Origin: Thiotrichaceae bacterium
GTDB lineage: Bacteria; Pseudomonadota; Gammaproteobacteria; SZUA-140
Assembly (NCBI GenBank): GCA_002401765.2
Contig: NVTY02000078.1
Coordinates: 1 to 64,000, forward strand
Direction of reading: 5' to 3'
Length of the DNA stretch: 64,000 bases
Below, piece after piece: positions 39,956 to 49,178 of this stretch. Each line of letters starts with the position of its first letter. Within the stretch, counting starts at the first letter, position 1. The position numbers were made by a program, and so were the translations under genes. Below the pieces are notes generated by a model. It was not told the DNA's origin, searched no databases, and was given only the letters and a program-made list of their open reading frames with translations.

Positions 39956-40662
39956 GGTATATCCTGTTTCGCAAGCAACGCACAACTCAATAGATAAGTG
40001 CCGCAGTTTTTCCAATGCCCTGTGATCACGGGGTCACGTCCATTGAGCTTTGCACTAAAGCCGCCTGGCGTGATGGTTACAACAATTTCGCGTAGATCTA
40101 AATAACATGAGAGTAACGGTGATAGAATCTTTACAACTGATTCTTTAATGCTAAAAAAAAGCATATACTTCATCTGAAGACTGAATTCACACCCTATGAT
40201 CGTGAGCGTGTCTTGGGGGCTTGTGATGAGCGAAAATAGATTTCTATCACACTCGAAATTGCGCTGGGTATCTACTATATCAATGCCCACCGCGCTATAT
40301 CGATCACTTGTTGAAACAGCCGCAGCGCAAATACGCGATTCATGAGTGATAGAGCCAATGACATTATCAGGCCATAGCGGTTCACCAAACGGCCCTTTTA
40401 AGATGCCATGACTCACAGCTCCAGCGTCAGTCAGTGCCGCATGCGCACACCAACGCCCTCCAATAAACTCGGCCACTCTCTTCGGTACGGAATTTTTAAC
40501 GATATCATGCTCGCATACAGGTGTGGGTAAACTTGCATCAGCATGGTGGGACTCCACCGAAAATTCAACGGGTAATATCTCACGAAAGGCGGCTTCAACC
40601 TGTTCGCAAATCAAATGTGAATCGTTAACCATGTGGTTACGGTTTATAGAGTGGGGAGGCAC
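39952..40662 (-). CDS. 4'-phosphopantetheinyl transferase (EntD/Sfp type)
   Basis: This enzyme loads the phosphopantetheine arm from CoA onto carrier domains, which the PKS and NRPS proteins of the operon need to work. The 236 residues have the family pattern: KRVAEFIGGRWCAHAAL, GSITHES, VGIDIVDTQ (metal-binding Asp) and FSIKESVVKIL (Glu and Lys). The frame opens with GTG at 40662; an ATG at 40632 (MVNDSHLI) is the other choice and I cannot decide. It is the second-to-last gene of the operon. Confidence 0.9.
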   Translation of the reverse strand: MPPHSINRNHMVNDSHLICEQVEAAFREILPVEFSVESHHADASLPTPVCEHDIVKNSVPKRVAEFIGGRWCAHAALTDAGAVSHGILKGPFGEPLWPDNVIGSITHESRICAAAVSTSDRYSAVGIDIVDTQRNFECDRNLFSLITSPQDTLTIIGCEFSLQMKYMLFFSIKESVVKILSPLLSCYLDLREIVVTITPGGFSAKLNGRDPVITGHWKNCGTYLLSCALLAKQDIP

Positions 40663-40680
40663 TGCCGCTATACCTAACTG

Positions 40681-41463
40681 TTAAGACGGCATAAGCAGAT
40701 GGGGGGTGGTCCACTCACGGATTTTCTTTGCCAGCAATTCAAATTGCTCATTGAGGTAGAAATGCCCGCCTTGAAACCAACATGACTCGAAATCCGCTTC
40801 GGTATAATCACCCCAGGCTGCGAGGCTCGAAGGTGACACCTCTGAGTCCGAGTTACCCGCACAAGCGATCAGTGGACAGGCGAAAGGTTTTTGTTTCACT
40901 GCGATGTAGTGGTCCATCACTTCGTAATCCGCACGTACAGCCGGTAACAAAATATCTAGCATTGCTCGATCTTCCAGCAATGCCTGAGGTGTACCTCCCA
41001 GCCGCGAAAGATCACCAATAAAAGCCCCATCTTCAGCGCTGTGATGACATCGGTTACCTGCAGGCGGACTATGAGGCGCTCCATGGCCAGACATGATGAG
41101 TGATAACAATATTCGCGCAAACTTATCACGTATTGCCGTTGCCACTTCATAAGCCACCATCGCCCCCATGCTATGGCCAAAGAAGGCGATTGGAAGATCG
41201 CTAAGTGTGCGGAGGTCTTCTACGACGTGCGATACAATATCTTCCATGCGCTTCAAGGCGGGCTCACCCAAGCGATCTTCTCGCCCTGGCAGTTGCACCA
41301 CCCAAGTCTGAATATAGTCCGGAAGGGCGTGTGATAGCCGTCGGCACTGAGAGGCACCGGAGCCTGCACTTGGAAAGCAAATCAGCCGTAGTTTTCCCGG
41401 TGAACTCGCTTGTTGATAACGCCTTAAACAGCCCAATCGCTCAATTCCGCCTCGCCTGATCAT
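40681..41463 (-). CDS. type II thioesterase
   Basis: A 260-residue alpha/beta hydrolase that clears stalled or wrong groups from carrier domains of the assembly line. LICFPSAGSGAS near 28, LPGREDR and the nucleophile elbow FGHSMGAMVAYE (about 95) are typical, with the C-terminal GGHFYLNEQ supplying the catalytic His. Its ATG overlaps the stop of the GMC gene by 4 bp. It is separate from the type I thioesterase fused to the NRPS at 54968. Confidence 0.92.
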   Translation of the reverse strand: MIRRGGIERLGCLRRYQQASSPGKLRLICFPSAGSGASQCRRLSHALPDYIQTWVVQLPGREDRLGEPALKRMEDIVSHVVEDLRTLSDLPIAFFGHSMGAMVAYEVATAIRDKFARILLSLIMSGHGAPHSPPAGNRCHHSAEDGAFIGDLSRLGGTPQALLEDRAMLDILLPAVRADYEVMDHYIAVKQKPFACPLIACAGNSDSEVSPSSLAAWGDYTEADFESCWFQGGHFYLNEQFELLAKKIREWTTPHLLMPS

Positions 41464-43136
41464 GACTGCATCAATCCTTCCGCAATCACTTCACCAATGA
41501 GTGCACAAGATAGGTAGGTTGGCGCGCTAGGTATCCGGGGCATAATTGAGGCATCGGCCACCCATAAATTACCCACGCCGAAAACCTTGCCATGGCAATC
41601 GACAACATCGCCCTTATCTGGGCAAGTACCCATGCGAGCCGTGCCTACTGCATGCCAACCAGGCCTGACAAAGGTATCAACAGCTTTGCTCAAAGCGGCG
41701 TCTGAAGCAAATATTCCGTCCGTCCACGCTAAAATACGCTTAAATCGTGTGCTGATACGTTGATCTTTAGTCAGCGCCCACGCTAATCGGATCCCCTCCA
41801 TCATGCGTGTTTTATCTTCAGTCTCCGCGAGGCAATTAACGACAATCTCTGGCGCACTTTGTGGGTCTGACGAAAGCAAACGGACATAACCTCTCGAAGT
41901 CGGTTGCATCAAACAAGCCGCCACAGCAACCCCAATTGACGATCCTAACGCACTTTGAAGCATCGGTATCGAACTCGTATTTATTCCACTTAACATGTAA
42001 ACATGCATGTCGTTGCGATACGGTGAGTCTTTGCAGGTGTAGCGTAATAAGGCTTGATGATTCGCCTCCCCTGCCTGGCAGACACCCAGGTTAGGCACGC
42101 CCCATATCGCAACCACAGGATGGTCGATAAGATTGGCGCCAACCCCAGTCAATGCCACCTGGACCTTGATCCGCTGCGCCGCAAGTTGACTAGGATCTCC
42201 GATCCCAGAGTGCATGAGTAACTGGGGCGTATTGAGGGCGCCGGCACACATCACAATACGCTCGGCACTGGTCGTCTGGAGATGTCCAGCCACTTCAACC
42301 TCGACTCCTTGAATCGACTTCATATTATCGTGCCAGCGCAATCGCAGCACCCGTGCATTACTGCAAATGGATAAGTTCGGTCGTCCTCGCGTATTGACCA
42401 GATAAGTGAGTGCGGAAGACATACGATTGCCTGCGGATACATTCTTCGGCACCATACCAATTCCGGTCGAAAAATCATCATTATGATTCAGCGTCTCTGG
42501 AAACTGTTTATCAATACAAACTTGGCGAAAGGCCGCTTGCAACGGCGAAAGTTGCGCCACCGTGTCGCGGTGAATTGGAATAGCCCCTCCCGACTGTGCT
42601 TGATCTTCATTGCACTGAGGGTCATTTTCCATCGCTTCAAAGCGCCGTTTCACTTGAGACCAAGACCAGTGCTGCCCCCCGCACTGTGCCCAAGCATCGT
42701 AATCCTCGGGCAAACCGCGTAATGCAAGAGCGCCATTTATTGATGACGATCCTCCGACCACTTTACCCACGGCGTAGTCAAAGCGGGTTAATGCACGACT
42801 CATCGAACTGGCCGAGCCCATCATCGAGCGCACCATACGAATGCGATCACTGCCTTGTGCATTTAAAAAAGTGCCTCCCGCCGCTTTCAACATCTGCGGG
42901 GTTGATCTCTCACGTATAATGGCGTTGATATGCCAGTTGTGCCCATCCAGCACAGGCTCATTGGCATTGAGCAATGCCGAAGGCGTCGCGCCCAAGGTAG
43001 GATAGTCGTCACCCGCTTCAAGCAACAAGACCCGCCGCTGGGGATCCTCACTTAAGCGGCTGGCGACAATTGATCCTGCGGAACCCGAACCAATCACGAT
43101 GTCATCAAAATGTTGTCCATCAAAATCAAAATGCAT
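41460..43136 (-). CDS. GMC family FAD-dependent oxidoreductase
   Basis: A glucose-methanol-choline type flavoenzyme, about 558 residues from the ATG at 43136, which has GGAGG six bases before it; a longer frame would have no such site. FAD-binding DDIVIGSGSAGSIVASRL, the GMC signatures VVGGSSSINGALALRG and GALNTPQLLMHSG, and the C-terminal GWHAVGTARMGT with the catalytic His are intact. It oxidises an alcohol, and here could act on the alcohol or aldehyde released by the reductase domain of the NRPS at 49179, or on a ring; that is inference. It overlaps the neighbouring genes at both ends, so it is a firm operon member. Confidence 0.9.
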   Translation of the reverse strand: MHFDFDGQHFDDIVIGSGSAGSIVASRLSEDPQRRVLLLEAGDDYPTLGATPSALLNANEPVLDGHNWHINAIIRERSTPQMLKAAGGTFLNAQGSDRIRMVRSMMGSASSMSRALTRFDYAVGKVVGGSSSINGALALRGLPEDYDAWAQCGGQHWSWSQVKRRFEAMENDPQCNEDQAQSGGAIPIHRDTVAQLSPLQAAFRQVCIDKQFPETLNHNDDFSTGIGMVPKNVSAGNRMSSALTYLVNTRGRPNLSICSNARVLRLRWHDNMKSIQGVEVEVAGHLQTTSAERIVMCAGALNTPQLLMHSGIGDPSQLAAQRIKVQVALTGVGANLIDHPVVAIWGVPNLGVCQAGEANHQALLRYTCKDSPYRNDMHVYMLSGINTSSIPMLQSALGSSIGVAVAACLMQPTSRGYVRLLSSDPQSAPEIVVNCLAETEDKTRMMEGIRLAWALTKDQRISTRFKRILAWTDGIFASDAALSKAVDTFVRPGWHAVGTARMGTCPDKGDVVDCHGKVFGVGNLWVADASIMPRIPSAPTYLSCALIGEVIAEGLMQS

Positions 43137-44475
43137 AGATGCCTCCAAAAAAAAGACGGTCATTACGCCGTTGTGGGTAGAGCAGTCCCTCGCGGTCAGA
43201 ACTAAAATAATCAATGTAACCGCCATAAAGACTTACCTCATCGCTGAAATCATATTCAAAGCGAAGCCGTGCTAAGCCACTCTGGGCATCCCACCACTGC
43301 ACCCAAAGCAGCGAAGTGCTCAACTTATCCCGCAGCGTTTCCCAGGCCACATCAACCACACTTGCTGATTGAAGTTGCTGATCGGAAAGTTCGATCTGAT
43401 AATTTCCGATGTACTGACTCAACACCTCAGCGCTGATGCTCAAATCATTTATCCCGCTATAACGAAACCCCAACGCTAAATCATGGCGTGTTTTTTCAAG
43501 GGCTGCCTCAATGGGTTGAACCGCGAGCGAAATTTGTTGTTCGATATCTCCGCGCAAAAATGGCACATCTTCCCGACGTGCATAGTCCACCTTGAATACC
43601 CAGTGGCCATATACATAGTTCGCGGCAAAACCAGCCATAAAACTTCTGGGATACTCAATCACAAAACGCCCATCCGTCAATCCAACAATCGAAGGGGAAT
43701 AAAGGTGAGTCTCGGCGAGGACAAGACTGATATCACCTCGTGGAAAGGAGGCAAAGCCACGCACTATTACATCAGGATTGGCGGAACCTAGTTCAGGATC
43801 AGGATTCTGTATTATTTGGCTAAAACCGCCTAATGGCACGAAGAGATCGAAATCATCCCCGGAATCAGCCAAGCGGTTAGGCCGGAATTCATGCAGGAGC
43901 ACTAAGTCAGTCCCCCAGCGCCGCCCAATATAGCTGAGTCGAGAGGAAAATACAGGAAGCCTTGTTTCATCCAATTCAGCAAGACCAAGTTCACGCTCAT
44001 CCCTTGGATTAACCACGTCAATAACCTGAAAGTAATCCGATTCACCAAACACCACCAGCTGACGACCGAATTTAAAACGCGTACCAAAGCCAGTGTCTAC
44101 ATCAATAAAGATTTCATCAAGCTCCTGCTCTAACTCAGAATCCAGCGCCGCTTTGTCATAACTGGTTCGGCCGCTAATCTGTAAAAATAGTTTGTCATTA
44201 ACTTGGCCTTCCGTCTTCAATCTGAGGACGGTGCGGGAAGAGGTGATTTCTGAATCTTGGCGACGGTATCCTAACCTCTGCAATTGTGCCTTAGGTGCAT
44301 AGTGGAGACGGTATCCCAGCTCACCCCAGAGAGAAAAACGCCCCACCTCCTCTTGTGCGTTAAAAATATTTTCGCCAAATTCTATTTGGCCAAAAAAATC
44401 AGATTCTTCCGCTAACGTGATTCCACCACCTAATAAGTACCTCGCAATTAGGCTCCCCAACAAAAAAAATTTCAC
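43126..44475 (-). CDS. outer-membrane beta-barrel protein (DUF1302-like)
   Basis: A 449-residue protein with a signal peptide (cleavage after LA near 22) and a chain of alternating strands ending in Phe, as outer-membrane barrels do. FKFGRQLVVFGESDYFQVIDVVNPRDERE (about 155) matches the DUF1302 pattern. In many proteobacteria such barrels sit beside an MMPL transporter and a LolA-like protein, as here, and probably form the outer-membrane part of a lipid or lipophile export route. Its stop lies inside the GMC gene start. Confidence 0.8.
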   Translation of the reverse strand: MKFFLLGSLIARYLLGGGITLAEESDFFGQIEFGENIFNAQEEVGRFSLWGELGYRLHYAPKAQLQRLGYRRQDSEITSSRTVLRLKTEGQVNDKLFLQISGRTSYDKAALDSELEQELDEIFIDVDTGFGTRFKFGRQLVVFGESDYFQVIDVVNPRDERELGLAELDETRLPVFSSRLSYIGRRWGTDLVLLHEFRPNRLADSGDDFDLFVPLGGFSQIIQNPDPELGSANPDVIVRGFASFPRGDISLVLAETHLYSPSIVGLTDGRFVIEYPRSFMAGFAANYVYGHWVFKVDYARREDVPFLRGDIEQQISLAVQPIEAALEKTRHDLALGFRYSGINDLSISAEVLSQYIGNYQIELSDQQLQSASVVDVAWETLRDKLSTSLLWVQWWDAQSGLARLRFEYDFSDEVSLYGGYIDYFSSDREGLLYPQRRNDRLFFGGIYAF

Positions 44476-45281
44476 TGTAAGCCCTTTTCCAGCCCGTAAG
44501 TACTAAAGACACTGTCATCCACACTGTTATTCAATTCAATTGAATCCACCATCATCAAGGTGGCATGCACCATCTGATCGTGTTGCGTAAGTATCATCTG
44601 CTCATTTTTAGCGATCCACGCCCCACTGACCTGTTCAATTTTTGATGCGGTGTAATACTTCATCCAACCTTTATCCTTTAGCCAATATTTCGCTTTCATC
44701 ACAAAATTACGTTCTGTATCCACCCAATACCGAATGCGGGTATAACCGGTTTTGTCAATTACGTGATCGAGAATATCAGCACGTGGCAATGCGTCAATGA
44801 TGGCTTCTCCTGCAGCAGGCGTTTCATTCTCTGAAAATTGATAGTCAAAGTCATCAACTTCCAGGCGCTCTAAGTCACCATAGGTAAAGTCACTGCCAAG
44901 AAAATAGTCTGCGCGATTTGAAGCCGATAAACGTGTTACTTTCCTCAAATCAGGTAAATAGATCCATGCCTCATTTTCTCGGGTTTGCAGATTCCAGTCA
45001 TAAGACAAAAACCCCGTTCCTTTGAGTTTTGCGGGATCTAAAATGTAGGTTAAGCTCTTCTCATCTTGGTCATACATTTTGTTAACCGTGCGAATCTTTC
45101 GATAATTTCGATTTTTATCCTTATCAATCAGTACCACTTGGATAATGGTTATACGTGTATCTCCTCGGTAGCTCTCATCAACTGCTTTCATAATGGCGGG
45201 GGCACTTTTGTCTAGTGCCCATGTCGAGGGATGAAAGGACACGAAAAAGAGTAGTAGCACAAAACCTAATGAACGCTCCAT
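44472..45281 (-). CDS. LolA-like outer membrane lipoprotein-sorting protein
   Basis: A 269-residue periplasmic protein with a signal peptide (cleaved near TWA, residue 22) and a LolA-like fold: KIRTVNKMYDQDEKSLTYILDPAKLKGTGFLSYDW, EAWIYLPDLRKVTRLSAS and DFTYGDLERLE are the family marks. Such proteins bind lipophilic cargo between the two membranes. It overlaps the MMPL gene by one base and the barrel gene by four, and probably carries the substrate between them. Confidence 0.87.
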   Translation of the reverse strand: MERSLGFVLLLFFVSFHPSTWALDKSAPAIMKAVDESYRGDTRITIIQVVLIDKDKNRNYRKIRTVNKMYDQDEKSLTYILDPAKLKGTGFLSYDWNLQTRENEAWIYLPDLRKVTRLSASNRADYFLGSDFTYGDLERLEVDDFDYQFSENETPAAGEAIIDALPRADILDHVIDKTGYTRIRYWVDTERNFVMKAKYWLKDKGWMKYYTASKIEQVSGAWIAKNEQMILTQHDQMVHATLMMVDSIELNNSVDDSVFSTYGLEKGLQ

Positions 45282-47890
45282 TACACCTTCTCCACATTAC
45301 GATGCACAGCCGCCGCTCTGGGTACCCGCTCAAGCAAATTAATAAGCGCGGGCGTAATCAACATATCACTGATAAGTGCAAACACCATCACCAAGCCCAG
45401 CAACATACCAAAGCGACTGAGTGCATCCATCGCTGAAAAGCCAAAGATAAGAAAGCCTGAGGCCATCACCGCCGTTGTCACCACCATTGCAGGACCAATA
45501 CGCATCACTGTACTTTGCACCACATCGGCAACACTACGCCCTCCTTTGATTAGCTCACGGTGCACGCCATGAGTCAGGTGCACCGTATCATCAACAGCCA
45601 GCCCTAAAGCAATGCCGCCAAGCAACACAGTAAACATATCGATGGGCATACCCCAATAACCCATAATAGCCAAACCGGTATAAATAGGTAGCAAATTAGG
45701 AATCAGGCACACCAATCCTAATGAAAAGCGTTGCAACAGTGCAATGAGCATCGTGCCGATGAGAAATATTGCAAGCAGATAACTGCTCAGCATACTTTTA
45801 ATGACATCCATCGCCCCGGTTGCAAGGAGGTCAACCGTCCCGGTCACCTTAACCGTCGCGACATCGCCGAAAATAGCATTGGCTTTGGACTCAAGTGCTT
45901 CTCTCACCCCTACATAATCACGCGCATCCGCCCAACTTAATCGCAACGTTATTCTGGCCAGCGAATAAGCACGATTCGTTAACCGCTCAATCTCTTTAGC
46001 ACCGCCACCTTCATAAAGAAGGATTTCTTGATGAATAAGCCCTTCGCTATCAGGTATTGAATTACCTGAATATGGCGCAAGCTGGCTATGTATACGCTGT
46101 AAAGAATCCACCAATGAATTAGCACTGCCAATCTCAATGCCCGCTGCCTGATACGATTTTGCATACGCCTGAAACTGTTGCATACGTTTCATGAAGTCTG
46201 GCGTCAAAATTCCATTTGTGCGCTGCGTATCCAGTACAATCTCCAGCGGCACCGTCGCCCTCATTTTTTTATCGATCGCGTAGGTATTGACTCTTACGGG
46301 TTCATCTGCAGAAAACCATGTCAGCACATCGTGAGAATAATCGAGACGGGCAATACCTGGTGCTCCGACAGCAATAATGACAGCGGTAACTACCAACACC
46401 AAGCAGCTGCGACGAACACCAAAATTTGCCAACGGCACGAGTATTTTTGCATAACGATCCCAACTTACATTGGGGCTAGTTGATACCGATCTTTCACCCA
46501 AAATCTTCAGTAGCGCTGGTAGCAATAAAAAGGTGTACAGCAGCGCCAACATAATTCCCAGCGCTGCCATCCAACCAAAATCTGCCACTGGCTTCAGTCT
46601 CGCAACAGTAAATGAAATGAATCCTGCAGCGGTTGTTATGCTGGTGTAAAAAACCGCGCTACCACTGCTCTCAAAGGCGTTAATAATGGCGCTGTCCAAA
46701 GACTCCCCGCGCTGCCGATTTTGGTAGTAGATGCTCAATAAATGAACTGAGTCAAGCACCCCTGCGGTCAATAAAATAGCCGGTAACGCTTGACTGATGA
46801 CACTCACAGGCATGCCAAGATATCCCATCGTGCCAAGCGTACTCAGCATAGCCAGTACCACAACACTCAATGGAAGCAGGACTGCGGTTACCGTTCTCAG
46901 CAACAAAGCAAGTCCAATCACAATCACCAGCAATGCCATGGCGATTAATACCAGGATATCCGAATGAATCGATTCATTGTGCATCCGATCAATAATCGGG
47001 CCGCCTGCGAGACGAATATCAAGTCCTTCCGTGCGATGACGCTCAACCACTTGGTCAATCGCGTCAAGAAATGCATTAAGCTCCATGCCACTCAAGCCAC
47101 TCAAGCCACTTGTCTGGGTCTGGTCGGCAACACGCTGCGATGACGTCGTTGTAGGCTCAGGTTCAAATAATAGTTCTTGCTCGCCAAAGAATCTGTCAGA
47201 GTCCCTATCAATAGCTTCATCATTGAGGTTTTTCCCCGCCAAATAAGCATCAAACTCATCGTGCCAACGAATTATCTTTTGACCAATACCGGAGAAAAAT
47301 CCTGTATTCTGAGACTCATCAACACGTGCTACAGGTTTTCCTCCGGCCGCTTCACGCGCTTCTTGTGAGGAAAAAGCGACAGCACGCATAATCACCAAGG
47401 TCATGGAGCCATCCGCAGAGAGCAAGCTATTTTTGTAAAGTGAGCTGCTCAGAACATCCGCTTTTAACTTGTCGCTCACCACGCCGGTGATGGGCCATTC
47501 ATCACCCAGCTCGCCTACTTTTAAACCACCATTCTCTTCAACAATCCAGTCTACATTCACGATGCTGGTCACATCATCTAACCAAGGAATCACATCTTCT
47601 AATTCACGATGAAATGCCCGTAACTTCTGCATCATCTCACCCGAGAATAGTTGATCGGATGTCACGGCCGCAATCACGATGTCATCTCGACCAAATTGAT
47701 GCTGAAATTCGCGATAATCCATCAACGTCGGATCACCCTCGTTAAACATCGCATCATTGCTTGAATCAACCTTTAAGTTGCTCATTCCAAGCGCCAACAC
47801 AGCGCTAATCAGCGACACAACTAGAAGTGCGATATACGGCTTCCTAATTACCCATGTCGTCATATGAACAATTGATTTATCTAAAATCAT
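45281..47890 (-). CDS. MMPL/RND family transporter
   Basis: An 869-residue inner-membrane protein with two halves of six membrane helices each (around 20-40 and 310-470; 500-520 and 680-850) and large periplasmic loops, the RND/MMPL plan. The repeated GLAVDDTVHLTHG (second half) and its counterpart TAGVDLDSVHLLS region in the first half hold the proton-relay Asp. Relatives such as HpnN move lipids or hydrophobic products out of the inner membrane. A strong ribosome-binding site (AAAGGAGTTCCGTAA) precedes the ATG. It is part of the biosynthetic operon, 118 bp after the HupE-like gene, and is the likely exporter of the product. Confidence 0.9.
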   Translation of the reverse strand: MILDKSIVHMTTWVIRKPYIALLVVSLISAVLALGMSNLKVDSSNDAMFNEGDPTLMDYREFQHQFGRDDIVIAAVTSDQLFSGEMMQKLRAFHRELEDVIPWLDDVTSIVNVDWIVEENGGLKVGELGDEWPITGVVSDKLKADVLSSSLYKNSLLSADGSMTLVIMRAVAFSSQEAREAAGGKPVARVDESQNTGFFSGIGQKIIRWHDEFDAYLAGKNLNDEAIDRDSDRFFGEQELLFEPEPTTTSSQRVADQTQTSGLSGLSGMELNAFLDAIDQVVERHRTEGLDIRLAGGPIIDRMHNESIHSDILVLIAMALLVIVIGLALLLRTVTAVLLPLSVVVLAMLSTLGTMGYLGMPVSVISQALPAILLTAGVLDSVHLLSIYYQNRQRGESLDSAIINAFESSGSAVFYTSITTAAGFISFTVARLKPVADFGWMAALGIMLALLYTFLLLPALLKILGERSVSTSPNVSWDRYAKILVPLANFGVRRSCLVLVVTAVIIAVGAPGIARLDYSHDVLTWFSADEPVRVNTYAIDKKMRATVPLEIVLDTQRTNGILTPDFMKRMQQFQAYAKSYQAAGIEIGSANSLVDSLQRIHSQLAPYSGNSIPDSEGLIHQEILLYEGGGAKEIERLTNRAYSLARITLRLSWADARDYVGVREALESKANAIFGDVATVKVTGTVDLLATGAMDVIKSMLSSYLLAIFLIGTMLIALLQRFSLGLVCLIPNLLPIYTGLAIMGYWGMPIDMFTVLLGGIALGLAVDDTVHLTHGVHRELIKGGRSVADVVQSTVMRIGPAMVVTTAVMASGFLIFGFSAMDALSRFGMLLGLVMVFALISDMLITPALINLLERVPRAAAVHRNVEKV

Positions 47891-48008
47891 TTACGGAACT
47901 CCTTTCTAAAAAGAATGCCGTCACAAACCACTACCCCCAAGGTATGTAATACCCGAGGAGTAGGTCGCATTTTTTGCAACGATATAGAATATGCTGAATC
48001 AATAAAAA

Positions 48009-48626
48009 TTAAGTAAAGAGAGCGGTGCCTTGCAATAAAATTAATGTTCCAGCACCCGCCATACCCGCCCCAACATAGCGTAATACGGTCACCCAATGCG
48101 TGCGGCGAATGGCCATCTCGCCAATGATCACACCAGTGATATGTAACAATGCAGTACTAGTCAAAAAACCTAACGTATAGAAGGCAGGACTGGCGGAACT
48201 AGGCATTTCTAAACCATGGGCATGGCCATGAAAAATACCAAAGAAAACCACAAAACTGGAAATAACCAAAACACCGGTACCGCGATTAGAATTAATAATG
48301 CTAGCGCCTAGAACAATTACGGATATCGCAATACCCAACTCACCAAATAACAGCGGCATTTGAAGAACCCCTAACACACCGCCAAGCATCATTGAACCCA
48401 TGAAAGCGCAAGGGATGCGCCAAATGTTTTTCCCACCCAGCTGTGCACTCACAATACCCACACTAATCATAGCTAATAAATGATCAATACCAAAAATGGG
48501 GTGGGTTAACCCTGAGAGAAATCCAGTGCTATCCGTTTCTTCATGGGCAAAAACAATACTGGGAAAAAGCGCCAGTGCAATCACTAGAACACGACAAAAT
48601 ATACTATTATTTATTAAAAATCTCAT
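48009..48626 (-). CDS. HupE/UreJ family membrane protein
   Basis: A 205-residue protein with a cleavable signal peptide (IVFAHEE, mature end with His) and about six helices. GLTHPIFGIDHLLAMISVG (about 39) and FHGHAHGLEMP (about 132) are the two His-rich motifs of HupE/UreJ proteins, known or proposed to move nickel or cobalt. There is no hydrogenase or urease gene in the window, so its placement in a thiazoline-type operon suggests a metal connected with the product. That link is inference. Confidence 0.87.
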   Translation of the reverse strand: MRFLINNSIFCRVLVIALALFPSIVFAHEETDSTGFLSGLTHPIFGIDHLLAMISVGIVSAQLGGKNIWRIPCAFMGSMMLGGVLGVLQMPLLFGELGIAISVIVLGASIINSNRGTGVLVISSFVVFFGIFHGHAHGLEMPSSASPAFYTLGFLTSTALLHITGVIIGEMAIRRTHWVTVLRYVGAGMAGAGTLILLQGTALFT

Positions 48627-48693
48627 TGTCTTTATATACTCTGTAAATAGTTAAACGTATATGTTTAGTTCTGCCAGAAACACTTTCAACAGC

Positions 48694-49143
48694 TTAGTCA
48701 CTCAAACGTTCATCGAAATTCTTGGTTTTTTCTTGCACTCCCTCTTTTGCCCATAATGAGGCACTTACCACGACCCACACACCCAGAATGTGATGAGCAA
48801 TATCGAGCAAGTGCATAATCCCAAATGGCTTATCACCTGCGAGTAAATGCGTTGCTTGATGTGCCATGAAGAAAAGTGTGAAGAAAACCGTCACCCCAAC
48901 CACGAGCCAGCGAAACCAACGCCCGCTATAGGATTGAATTAGCATAGGCATAAAAGTGTAAACGCCCATAATCACAATAAGAATAGATAATCCGCCTAAG
49001 CCGGGATCAGTACTCCACTTAGAAAAATCTGTTGTAATCGCACTTTTAGTTAAATCCGTGACAAACATCGCCAAGAAGACAAAGAACATCATTGTCCATC
49101 CTTGTGCAACGATAGATTTATATTTTGATTCAGTTATATTCAT
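48694..49143 (-). CDS. His-rich four-span membrane protein of unknown function
   Basis: A 149-residue protein with four hydrophobic helices (about 16-30, 50-68, 78-95, 112-130). The loop and helix after the third span hold the histidines AHQATHLLAGDK and GIMHLLDIAHHILG (about 94-122), spaced as metal or haem ligands would be. GGAGG precedes the ATG by six bases. It lies 35 bp after the terminal NRPS and 67 bp before the HupE-like gene. I recognise no family; a role in metal handling with HupE is a guess. Confidence 0.7.
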   Translation of the reverse strand: MNITESKYKSIVAQGWTMMFFVFLAMFVTDLTKSAITTDFSKWSTDPGLGGLSILIVIMGVYTFMPMLIQSYSGRWFRWLVVGVTVFFTLFFMAHQATHLLAGDKPFGIMHLLDIAHHILGVWVVVSASLWAKEGVQEKTKNFDERLSD

Positions 49144-49178
49144 AAAGCATCCTCCAGATAGTTTTCTTTTTCAGCGCA

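Noticed and set aside
45281-48626. MMPL and HupE genes as an unrelated transport operon next to the NRPS genes
   Set aside because: Spacing is short throughout, all genes read the same way, and the later genes (thioesterase, phosphopantetheinyl transferase) clearly belong to the assembly line, so the transport genes are enclosed by the operon.
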